Assembly: GCA_964480425.1 (NCBI GenBank)
Contig: CAYZPY010000061.1
Span: 1 to 13,974, forward strand
Direction of reading: 5' to 3'
Length of the DNA: 13,974 nt
DNA from: CAYYMD01 sp964480425
Lineage (GTDB): Bacteria > Planctomycetota > Phycisphaerae > SM23-33
A model generated the notes under the pieces. It was not told the DNA's origin. It did not search any database and saw only the letters and a list, made by a program, of their open reading frames with translations. Within the stretch, counting starts at the first letter, position 1. The number at the start of each line of letters is the position of its first letter. The position numbers were made by a program, and so were the translations under genes. Shown here piece after piece: positions 1 to 6,149 of this stretch.

Positions 1-104
1 GAGCCTGTGGGGAAAGGGAATGTGCGCTCCATTTCGGAATTATGCAACAAAGCCTTTCACCTCGGCAATGAAAACTTCCACTACATTATAAACCGTTTTG
101 GGGC

Positions 105-1010
105 CTATTCGTAGCGGTGCATCATGAAGAAGGACAGGGCCATCACCTGCAGCACCACGGCGATGAGTCCCCAGATCTGCGCCTGGGGCAGGGCTTCCAG
201 TAGCATTTTCCAGATGGTGACCACCAGCGCCAGCAAGGCCAGCACCTGCACAATGCCCGCGATCAGTCGCGTTACGGAGAAATCTTCTGCGTGCTGGCTG
301 CGCGCCAGTTGCCTGACGTGGCGGAGAATTTCTCTGTGGACCTGTGCGTCTGAGAGTGTGTCAATCTGTGGCGAGGCCTCCAGCGCTGCCGGCATCGCGG
401 TGGCGGATTCGTGCTCCGGGGCGGCGGGTGGTGAGGGTTTTTCGGCGGGCGAGCGTAGGATAATCCTGGCGGCGTTGACGAGGTTGCGGACGGTGTAGTC
501 GGCCTGGAGGTCTTCGTCCTGCTCCTGGCCGGGGTGCTTGGTGGACTTGGAGCGGATACGGATGGTCCTGCATCCGGCTCGCTGTCCGGCCTCGATGTCG
601 CGGGGGCTGTCGCCGACCATCCAACTGGACTGCAGGTCCAGGTCGAGGTCATTTGCGGCCTTGATGAGCATTCCGGGTTTGGGTTTTCTAAGGTCGGAGT
701 CGACGGCGTATTTCTCGACTGTGCCTTCGGGGTGGAAGGGGCAGTAATAGATGGCGTCGAGGTGGGCGCCGCTGTCGGCCAGTTGGCGCCGCAGTTCGGC
801 GTGAATTTCTTCGAGGGTTTCTTCGGTGAGCATGCCCCTTGCCACGCCTGACTGGTTGGTGACGACTACTATTTTGAGACCCGCCTGGGCTAGCGACTTG
901 AGGGCAAGCTCCACCCCCGGAAGCAGGCGGACCGCGGAAGAGTCCGATAGGTATCCGGGGTCTTCCATCAACGTCCTGTCGCGGTCGAGAAAGACTGCTC
1001 TGTCTGACAT
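105..1010 (-). CDS. gmhB: D-glycero-D-manno-heptose 1,7-bisphosphate 7-phosphatase-like HAD protein with C-terminal membrane tail
   Basis: HAD-IIIA phosphatase expected to dephosphorylate heptose 1,7-bisphosphate to heptose 1-phosphate in ADP-heptose (LPS core) synthesis. Residues 1-155 carry the HAD motifs: D9-R-D11 (nucleophile and acid/base), TNQSG at 51-55, K109/K111 in RKPKPGM, and GDSPRD at 133-138. Motif I reads DRDRT where DxDGT is expected. Of the E. coli GmhB zinc ligands (CxH and CxC), only C90 aligns; the other positions are F92, S105 and L107. After a Pro/Ala-rich linker (about 187-215) and a charged helix there are two hydrophobic segments, about 249-270 and 277-297, absent from ordinary GmhB of about 190 residues. 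The ATG lies 24 bases after the hldE stop, with AGGAG about 10 bases upstream (complement of 1021-1025). The hldE neighbour supports the heptose role; activity and substrate are less certain because of the altered motifs. Confidence 0.85.
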   Translation of the reverse strand: MSDRAVFLDRDRTLMEDPGYLSDSSAVRLLPGVELALKSLAQAGLKIVVVTNQSGVARGMLTEETLEEIHAELRRQLADSGAHLDAIYYCPFHPEGTVEKYAVDSDLRKPKPGMLIKAANDLDLDLQSSWMVGDSPRDIEAGQRAGCRTIRIRSKSTKHPGQEQDEDLQADYTVRNLVNAARIILRSPAEKPSPPAAPEHESATAMPAALEASPQIDTLSDAQVHREILRHVRQLARSQHAEDFSVTRLIAGIVQVLALLALVVTIWKMLLEALPQAQIWGLIAVVLQVMALSFFMMHRYE

Positions 1011-1034
1011 GGCGTATATGCTCCTGGGACTATG

Positions 1035-2525
1035 CTATGCGCTGTTATCCTGGGATTTCGTGGCGTTCAAAATGCGGTTTATTATATTTGTCGTGCTTAG
1101 CCCTTCGACCTTGTCGAGTATGAGCACCTTCCCGCCGTACCCTTCCACGATGTCCCGTCCGGGGATAACGTCGGTAGTGCCGCCCTTGACCAGCACGTCG
1201 GGTTTGAGCAGCCCGATAAGTTCCACGGGCGTATCTTCGGGGAAGATGGTGACATAATCAACACATTCCAGCGACGCGATCATCTCTGCGCGTTCGTCCT
1301 GTCCTATTACCGGGCGGGAGGGTCCCTTGAGGCGCCGCACGCTGTGGTCGGAGTTGACGGCCACGATGAGGCAGTTGCCCAGTTGACGCGCCTGCTGGAG
1401 GTACCGCACGTGTCCCATGTGCAGCAGGTCGAAGCATCCGTTGGTGAATACCACCTTGTGTCCGCGCTGCCGTCGGCGGTCCAGTTCCCGGGCGAGTTTT
1501 TTGCGTGAGTGGATTTTCGCGTTTCGAAGTCCCGCGATTTGATTCAGTTCGTCGGCGATTTCCTGGCGGCTCACGGGCGACACGCCGAACCGTTCGACCT
1601 CCAGCCCGCCGGCGACGTTCGCCAGACGTGTGGCCTGGAGATAGTCCCATCCGTCGGCTATTGCCACTGCCAGGGCGGCGAGCACCTCGTCGCCGGCGCC
1701 GCTGACGTCGTAGATGGACCGCGGGCGAGTAGGCGCTTTTTTGGGGGGGTGGTCCTTCTGGAGCACAAAGGCGCCGTCCTTGTCGAGCGTGATTACCACC
1801 GCCTGTGCGGACGTGGTACGGAGGATTTCTTCGCCGGCCCGCAGCAGTGACTGGTCGTCGGTTATTTTCACGCCGCTGGCCAGGGCGGCCTCGTAGCGGT
1901 TGGGCGTCAGCACGGTGGCGCCGCGGTAGCGTGAGTAGTTTTCTATACAGGCCGGGTCGGCGATGACTTTCTTTGCGGCTTTGCGTGCGGCGGCGATTAT
2001 CCGCCCGGACGTCTGCGGACACAGCACGCCCTTGTCGTAATCTTCCAGCGCGACAACGTCGCAGTCGCCCACCCGCTCGGTCACTGCCGACAGCAGCATC
2101 TCGGCGCCCCTGCCCCGAAGCGGTAGGGGGCATTCGGCGTCGGCGCGGAGCATCTGCTGGGGGTGGCGGTGCTGCGCGAGCCCGACGAAGCGCGTCTTTA
2201 CGGTCGTGCGCCTCTCGGATAGCGTCAGCATGCCGGAAGTGTCGGCGCCGGCCTGGTCGAGCAGGCGGATTAGTTCCTTACCGTCGTCGTCGTCGCCGAG
2301 CAGGCCCACGCATGCGACCTTCGCGCCGAGCGCGGCGATGGCCGCCGCCGCCCCTGCGGCGCCGCCCAGGCGGTACTCGTGACGAACCACGTTGAGTACC
2401 GGCACCGGGGATTCGGGACAGATGCGATCGGCGAAACCGTAAACGTACTTGTCGAGCATGAAGTCGCCCACCAGCATCACCCTTGGGCTGCCGAGCCGTT
2501 CGAGACTTTTTATGAGGGTTTCCAT
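1035..2525 (-). CDS. hldE: Bifunctional heptose 7-phosphate kinase / heptose 1-phosphate adenylyltransferase
   Basis: Makes heptose 1,7-bisphosphate and later joins heptose 1-phosphate to AMP, giving ADP-heptose for LPS core. Residues 1-325 are a PfkB/ribokinase-type kinase: GDFMLDKYVYG near 20-30, a Gly/Ala-rich sugar-binding motif at 54-66, and DVSGAGDE at 273-280 with the catalytic base D279. Residues about 355-490 are a nucleotidyltransferase: TNGCFDLLHMGH at 361-372 (HxGH at 369-372), KGG at 447-449, and GLSTTNII near 475. At 496 residues in kinase-transferase order it matches the full-length E. coli-type fusion. It lies between pyrE (49-base gap) and gmhB (24-base gap) on the same strand, so probably one operon. 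No clear Shine-Dalgarno precedes this ATG. Small motif deviations: GGAAG for the usual GGAAN, and GAGDE for GAGDT. Confidence 0.95.
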   Translation of the reverse strand: METLIKSLERLGSPRVMLVGDFMLDKYVYGFADRICPESPVPVLNVVRHEYRLGGAAGAAAAIAALGAKVACVGLLGDDDDGKELIRLLDQAGADTSGMLTLSERRTTVKTRFVGLAQHRHPQQMLRADAECPLPLRGRGAEMLLSAVTERVGDCDVVALEDYDKGVLCPQTSGRIIAAARKAAKKVIADPACIENYSRYRGATVLTPNRYEAALASGVKITDDQSLLRAGEEILRTTSAQAVVITLDKDGAFVLQKDHPPKKAPTRPRSIYDVSGAGDEVLAALAVAIADGWDYLQATRLANVAGGLEVERFGVSPVSRQEIADELNQIAGLRNAKIHSRKKLARELDRRRQRGHKVVFTNGCFDLLHMGHVRYLQQARQLGNCLIVAVNSDHSVRRLKGPSRPVIGQDERAEMIASLECVDYVTIFPEDTPVELIGLLKPDVLVKGGTTDVIPGRDIVEGYGGKVLILDKVEGLSTTNIINRILNATKSQDNSA

Positions 2526-2574
2526 TTCGGGCAGATTCTAATGTACGCAGGACTGCCAGGCAATCCCGACGTGT

Positions 2575-3090
2575 TCATATGCCGAGTTCTTCGGTGTTGA
2601 GTATTGCGCAGAATTCGTAACCGGCGTTTTGGACGTTTTCGGCGGCGCCTTCCATGCGGTCGATTGCGAATGCTATTCGCGCGACCTGGGCGCCGGCGTC
2701 GTTGAGGGTTTCAGCGGCCTGAAGCGCCGCCCCGGCGGTGGTGCCCACGTCCTCCACCAGCAGGACCCGCCGCCCCCGGACGCTCGCGCCTTCGATAAGG
2801 TTTGACGTGCCGTAATCCTTGCGCCGCTTGTGGACGATCGCCATGTGTTTTCCGGTGTTCAGCGAGGTCGCCGCCGCCAGTGTGACGGCGCCCAGCTCGG
2901 CGCCGGCGATTACTTCCACGTCGTCGGCCCATGAGGCGAAGCGCCGCCCCAGCTCGGACAGGATGACCGGGTCGGCCTCGAAACGGTACTTGTCGAGGTA
3001 GTAGCGGCTGCGCTTGCCCGAACGAAGCACGAAATCCCCTTCGAGGTATGCGGCTGACTTTATGCGTTCGGCGAGTTCGGATTTTTCCAT
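2575..3090 (-). CDS. pyrE: Orotate phosphoribosyltransferase
   Basis: Transfers phosphoribose from PRPP to orotate to form OMP in pyrimidine synthesis. The 171-residue protein has the family start (LEGDFVLRSGKRSRYYLDKYRFE, broken here as LEGDFVLRSG at 16-25 and SRYYLDKYRFE at 28-38), the basic catalytic loop KRRKDYG at 88-94, and the PRPP-binding stretch LLVEDVGTTAGA at 110-121. It is somewhat shorter than E. coli PyrE (213 residues) but complete for compact family members. The frame stays open upstream to a TTG at 3147. The ATG at 3088-3090 is preferred because GGGAG lies about 7 bases upstream and homology begins at once. It is the first gene of a leftward operon with hldE and gmhB; the link to heptose synthesis is positional only. 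Confidence 0.93.
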   Translation of the reverse strand: MEKSELAERIKSAAYLEGDFVLRSGKRSRYYLDKYRFEADPVILSELGRRFASWADDVEVIAGAELGAVTLAAATSLNTGKHMAIVHKRRKDYGTSNLIEGASVRGRRVLLVEDVGTTAGAALQAAETLNDAGAQVARIAFAIDRMEGAAENVQNAGYEFCAILNTEELGI

Positions 3091-3118
3091 GAGATTCTCC
3101 CGTCTGGCGGATGTGAAT

Positions 3119-3147
3119 TTGTTAACACGAAACGGTATTCGGGTCAA
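3119..3147 (-). promoter_or_regulatory. Possible sigma70-type promoter for pyrE-hldE-gmhB
   Basis: On the minus strand TTGACC (3142-3147) is followed after 17 bases by TAACAA (3119-3124), about 30 bases upstream of the pyrE ATG. The -35 is good (5 of 6) and the spacing ideal, but the -10 is weak (3 of 6). It lies in the 147-bp divergent region between pyrE and the signal peptidase gene, where a promoter is expected. Confidence 0.3.
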
Positions 3148-3237
3148 CGTATAACTACCCTTCTGCGAGGATCATTCGAGATTTTCGACGATATACACTT
3201 GGACTGGAGGGCGTGAGCGGCTATCTTGGGTGGCTCC

Positions 3238-4899
3238 ATGAAGGAGAATTCAGGCGGATTAAACACGGTGCGCGACACGGTCGAGAGCATATGGGTTGCG
3301 ATAGTGCTGGCGTTCGTGCTGCGCGCGTTCATAGCCGAGGCATTCGTGATTCCCACCGGCTCGATGGCGCCTGGGCTGATGGGCGAGCACTGGCGTCTTC
3401 GCTGCCCCGCCTGCGGGTACCGTTACGATTACGGCAGCCCTCACGGCGGCGATCTGTCGCGCTCGCGCAGGGAGACGCCGACCGGCGCGGAATGCCCCAG
3501 TTGCGGTTATTTGTTCCAATACACCAAAATGCCGGACTACATCAACAACGGCGACCGCGTGCTGGTGATGAAGTATTCTTACGCGTTTCGGCGTTTTCTG
3601 GGCATGCCAGGACCCAGGGCGTGGGACGTGATAGTGTTCAAGAATCCGCAGAACAACAGGGAAAATTACATTAAGCGCCTCGTGGGCCTGCCGGGCGAGA
3701 CCATCGAGATCGTCCACGGCGATATATTTTACAGTCCGGTCGGAGATGCGCCGATGCGGGTGCGCCGAAAACCGCCCAAAGTGCAACAGGTTATGTGGCG
3801 TGTGGTGTTCGACAACGATTACCGCCCCAAACCCGATATGGTCGTCCCGCACGAGAGACCGCGATGGAAGGTGCTGGGTGACCAGGAGGCGTGGGAAAGA
3901 GATTCGTCGGGCAGGAATTTTGTCTTTAACGGCGGCGAAGTCCCGACCTCGATTGCCTTTATCGCCGCGCGAGACAAGTATCTGCCCGGCAACGGATACA
4001 ACCCGCCCAACGGGCACAATAACGGCGTCAGCCCAGAGCGGGACGTGTGTTCGGACATTAAACTGTCTATGGTGCTTTTTCCCGACCGGGAGCCCGTCCG
4101 GCTTAATCTGAACATCTCGGCGCTGGAGCACGATTTCCAGGCCAGAATTTCCACCGACGGACGCGCGGGAATCTACTACAGGCGCGCCTCCGGCGGGACA
4201 GACCGGTGGAGGAAACTGGCCGATACGGAAATATCTCCCATGCAAGGCGGACGCGGGCACCGCATTGAATTTATGAACGTTGACATGGGGCTTGGCCTGG
4301 TCATCGACGGGCGGCGGGTGCTTAATGTTGACCGACAGTATCCCATGGATTACCGGTACATCAAGCGCCGGCTCGCCGAGACGGCAGCAAATCCCATCCC
4401 CCTCCCGTCGGTAAGCATAGACGCCTCCGGCGGCGCGTGCGAGATTAAACACCTTGGCGTCTATCGCGACATTTATTACACCTGCCCCGATGCAGTGGCC
4501 GGAATACCCGAAGGTCCGCTGGGACAGTACGCCCGTCGGCTGAAAATATTCGAGAAGACTCAGGCATGGGGAACCACGAATAACCCCATAAAATTGAAAA
4601 AATATCCCGACAATCCGGATTTGGACGAATTTTTCGTCCTTGGCGACAACAGCACCCGCAGCCTGGACGGACGCTCCTGGACGGCGGCGGCGCCGTCGTT
4701 GCGTCTGTGGCGAAAGGATGGGGAAATACTGCATCGTTGGCGCGACGGCGCCGCGCCCATATACCATCTGGGCACCGTCCCGCGATACAACATTATCGGC
4801 AAGGCGATGTTCGTTTACTGGCCGTCGGGTTATAGACTTCCGGCGCTGCCAGGTATGTCGATAATCCCCAACGTCGGCAGGATGCGACTGATTCGTTAG
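3238..4899 (+). CDS. lepB: Signal peptidase I with zinc-ribbon insert and large beta-rich insert
   Basis: Membrane-bound serine protease that removes signal peptides from exported proteins. Numbering is from the ATG at 3238. One N-terminal membrane helix (about 17-38) is followed by PTGSM with catalytic S42. Box D is YIKRLVGLPGE with general base K146. Box E is LGDNSTRSLDGRSW near 468-481, and the closing GKAMFVYWP is near 521-529. Two insertions enlarge it to 553 residues, against about 200-320 in typical enzymes. The first is CPACGY...CPSCGY (C56, C59, C86, C89), a probable zinc ribbon just after the serine. The second, between box D and box E (about 165-445), is beta-rich and recalls a LamG/concanavalin-type sandwich. 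A TTG at 3226 could add 4 residues; GGAGG at 3206-3210 is 15 bases before it and 27 before the ATG, so neither start is well supported. No gene follows for 391 bases. Confidence 0.92.
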   Translation: MKENSGGLNTVRDTVESIWVAIVLAFVLRAFIAEAFVIPTGSMAPGLMGEHWRLRCPACGYRYDYGSPHGGDLSRSRRETPTGAECPSCGYLFQYTKMPDYINNGDRVLVMKYSYAFRRFLGMPGPRAWDVIVFKNPQNNRENYIKRLVGLPGETIEIVHGDIFYSPVGDAPMRVRRKPPKVQQVMWRVVFDNDYRPKPDMVVPHERPRWKVLGDQEAWERDSSGRNFVFNGGEVPTSIAFIAARDKYLPGNGYNPPNGHNNGVSPERDVCSDIKLSMVLFPDREPVRLNLNISALEHDFQARISTDGRAGIYYRRASGGTDRWRKLADTEISPMQGGRGHRIEFMNVDMGLGLVIDGRRVLNVDRQYPMDYRYIKRRLAETAANPIPLPSVSIDASGGACEIKHLGVYRDIYYTCPDAVAGIPEGPLGQYARRLKIFEKTQAWGTTNNPIKLKKYPDNPDLDEFFVLGDNSTRSLDGRSWTAAAPSLRLWRKDGEILHRWRDGAAPIYHLGTVPRYNIIGKAMFVYWPSGYRLPALPGMSIIPNVGRMRLIR

Positions 4900-4969
4900 C
4901 TCACGAGGCGTATAAATTTGTGTTTTTGACCGCGTACATTGTGTTTATGAAATTCAAGGTGAAAAAAAG

Positions 4970-4978
4970 TTATACACA
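4970..4978 (+). promoter_or_regulatory. DnaA box (perfect TTATNCACA match)
   Basis: TTATACACA matches the consensus exactly and follows a run of seven A's, 71 bases after the signal peptidase stop. A single 9-mer can occur by chance; its value comes from the second perfect box 250 bases away in the same intergenic region. Confidence 0.45.
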
Positions 4979-5203
4979 ATACCGTACAATACCCTAATGT
5001 TGTGATGGAGCGCGACAAAGGGATAGTGCCCCTGAGGGACTGCGCGGCGAATTGAGTGGGGTAAATTGCCATAAACATTGGTGATGTGAAGATAATGTTT
5101 TGTAAATAATAGACTTAAGTCGGAAGGAGCATAATTTGCGTCGGTTTGGGCGCATGTTACTTCCCGTTAATACGAACTTTAACTATGATTAAAAGGGCGT
5201 TAA

Positions 5204-5209
5204 TATAAT
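5204..5209 (+). promoter_or_regulatory. Candidate -10 element for lptB
   Basis: TATAAT, a perfect -10 hexamer, lies in the AT-rich part of the intergenic region 82 bases before the lptB ATG. No good -35 lies at 16-18 bases; TTTAAC at 5178-5183 is 20 bases away. If used, transcription would begin near 5216, placing the two DnaA boxes at 5222-5241 just downstream of the start site, where bound DnaA could block transcription. Confidence 0.3.
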
Positions 5210-5221
5210 CAGCGGGCGCGG

Positions 5222-5241
5222 TTATCCACACATTGTCCACA
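5222..5241 (+). promoter_or_regulatory. Paired DnaA boxes upstream of lptB
   Basis: TTATCCACA (5222-5230) is the canonical DnaA box. TTGTCCACA (5233-5241) differs at one base. They are direct repeats with starts 11 bases apart, about one helical turn, which favours cooperative binding on one DNA face. The pair ends 49 bases before the lptB start codon. Confidence 0.5.
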
Positions 5242-5290
5242 GCGTTCGGATGCTCGATATTTCGCCCCCGTGCGTCGGTAATAATTTGAA

Positions 5291-6028
5291 ATGAAACTGT
5301 TGGAAGCGAAAAATCTTGTCAAACGCTACAGCGGACGCGCCGTGGTGGACCATATCTCGCTCGAGGTCAACCAGGGCGAGATAGTAGGCCTGCTGGGTCG
5401 CAACGGCGCAGGCAAGACAACCACTTTTCGCATGACAATCGGAATGATCGTGCCAAACGAAGGAATGGTGTTTTTCGAAGGTGTAGACGTTACAAAGATG
5501 CCGATGTACAAGCGGGCCCGAAGGGGCATAGGGTATCTTTCTCAGGAGCCAAGCATTTTTCAGCGCCTGACTGTCAGGGAGAATATCGTGGCCATTCTGG
5601 AGACCATGAAACTCACCAAAGACGCGCGCAATCGCCGCTGCCGGCGCCTGCTGGAGCAGTTCGGGCTGTCTCACCTGGAGAACCACCAGGCCAGGACACT
5701 CTCGGGCGGTGAGCGGCGGAAACTGGAAATCGCCCGCGCGATGGTCACCAATCCCATCATGGTGCTGCTTGACGAGCCGTTTTCCGGCGTGGACCCCATT
5801 GCGGTCGAGGAGCTTCAGCGCGAGATACGTCGTCTTCGCGACCACGGGATCAGCGTTCTTCTTACCGACCATAATGTCCGTGAGACGCTCAGCGTGACCG
5901 ACCGCTCGTATATCATAGACAACGGAAAGGTGCTTCGCGAGGGACCGCCGCGCGAACTGGTCAACGACGAAATGGTCCGTAAAACCTACCTGGGACACAC
6001 CTTCAAAGGCGACGAGTTCGATGCCTGA
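5291..6028 (+). CDS. lptB: LPS export ABC transporter ATP-binding protein LptB
   Basis: Cytoplasmic ATPase that powers the LptFG complex to extract LPS from the inner membrane and pass it to the LptC-LptA bridge. The 245-residue protein has Walker A GRNGAGKTT (36-44), Q-loop Q85 in GYLSQEPSIF, signature LSGGERRKLEIARA (137-150), Walker B IMVLLDEP followed by FSGVDP (156-169), and switch histidine H194 in LTDHNVRETL. ARRGIGYLSQE, DHNVRETL and the closing YLGHTFKGDEF are the pattern that separates LptB from branched-chain amino-acid ATPases (LivF/LivG). No lptA, lptC or rpoN is adjacent, unlike in many proteobacteria. An in-frame stop lies two codons before the ATG, so the start is fixed on its 5' side; no Shine-Dalgarno is visible. 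It is preceded by the DnaA-box region and may be singly transcribed. Confidence 0.95.
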   Translation: MKLLEAKNLVKRYSGRAVVDHISLEVNQGEIVGLLGRNGAGKTTTFRMTIGMIVPNEGMVFFEGVDVTKMPMYKRARRGIGYLSQEPSIFQRLTVRENIVAILETMKLTKDARNRRCRRLLEQFGLSHLENHQARTLSGGERRKLEIARAMVTNPIMVLLDEPFSGVDPIAVEELQREIRRLRDHGISVLLTDHNVRETLSVTDRSYIIDNGKVLREGPPRELVNDEMVRKTYLGHTFKGDEFDA

Positions 6029-6082
6029 GGGGCGGCTCGGCGGTGTCCTTGGCTGATATTTATTGAATATCTTCGGGGAGAC

Positions 6083-6112
6083 TTGTAACAATTCATCCAA
6101 CAATGATATATA
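6083..6112 (+). promoter_or_regulatory. Candidate sigma70-type promoter for the radical-SAM pair
   Basis: TTGTAA (6083-6088) and TATATA (6107-6112) are separated by 18 bases. An overlapping perfect TATAAT sits at 6109-6114 but would give a 20-base spacer. This lies in the 121-bp gap after lptB, 38 bases before the start codon of the first radical-SAM gene, suggesting that the gene pair has its own promoter. Confidence 0.4.
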
Positions 6113-6149
6113 ATTATGGAGAGTCTGGCTTACGCGGTTGAGGATTTGT

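Larger units (their letters stand above)
4900..5290. other. 391-bp gene-free region with DnaA-box motifs
   Basis: No convincing coding frame lies between the signal peptidase stop and the lptB start. The region is visibly richer in A and T than its neighbours, especially about 4911-4980, 5090-5118 and 5165-5210. It contains two perfect matches to the DnaA-box consensus TTATNCACA and one single-mismatch copy, all on the plus strand, flanking the AT-rich stretches. Two short copies of CGTTAATA (5165-5172 and 5199-5206) also occur. This could be a replication-origin-like element or a DnaA-regulated leader of lptB. No dnaA, dnaN, gidA or rpmH gene is visible in the window to support an origin. 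Confidence 0.4.

Noticed and set aside
1..104. Sequence downstream of gmhB at the window edge
   Set aside because: No gene, terminator hairpin or promoter could be supported in this short stretch.
3213..3674. GTG-started 153-codon frame right after GGAGG at 3206-3210
   Set aside because: The spacing to the ribosome site is only two bases, and the frame conflicts with the signal peptidase frame, which has the membrane helix and catalytic motifs.
3259..4767. 502-codon open frame on the minus strand opposite the signal peptidase gene
   Set aside because: It is the mirror of a strongly supported gene, has no recognisable domain, and its composition (Val/His/Gly-rich) reflects the GC-rich opposite strand.
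4896..5078. Possible 60-codon gene on the minus strand in the DnaA-box region
   Set aside because: It overlaps the end of the signal peptidase gene, has no ribosome site seen upstream, and no recognisable feature.
6055..6071. Hairpin GATATT/AATATC after lptB as a terminator
   Set aside because: The six-pair stem is AT-rich and weak and no T-run follows, so it is not a credible intrinsic terminator.
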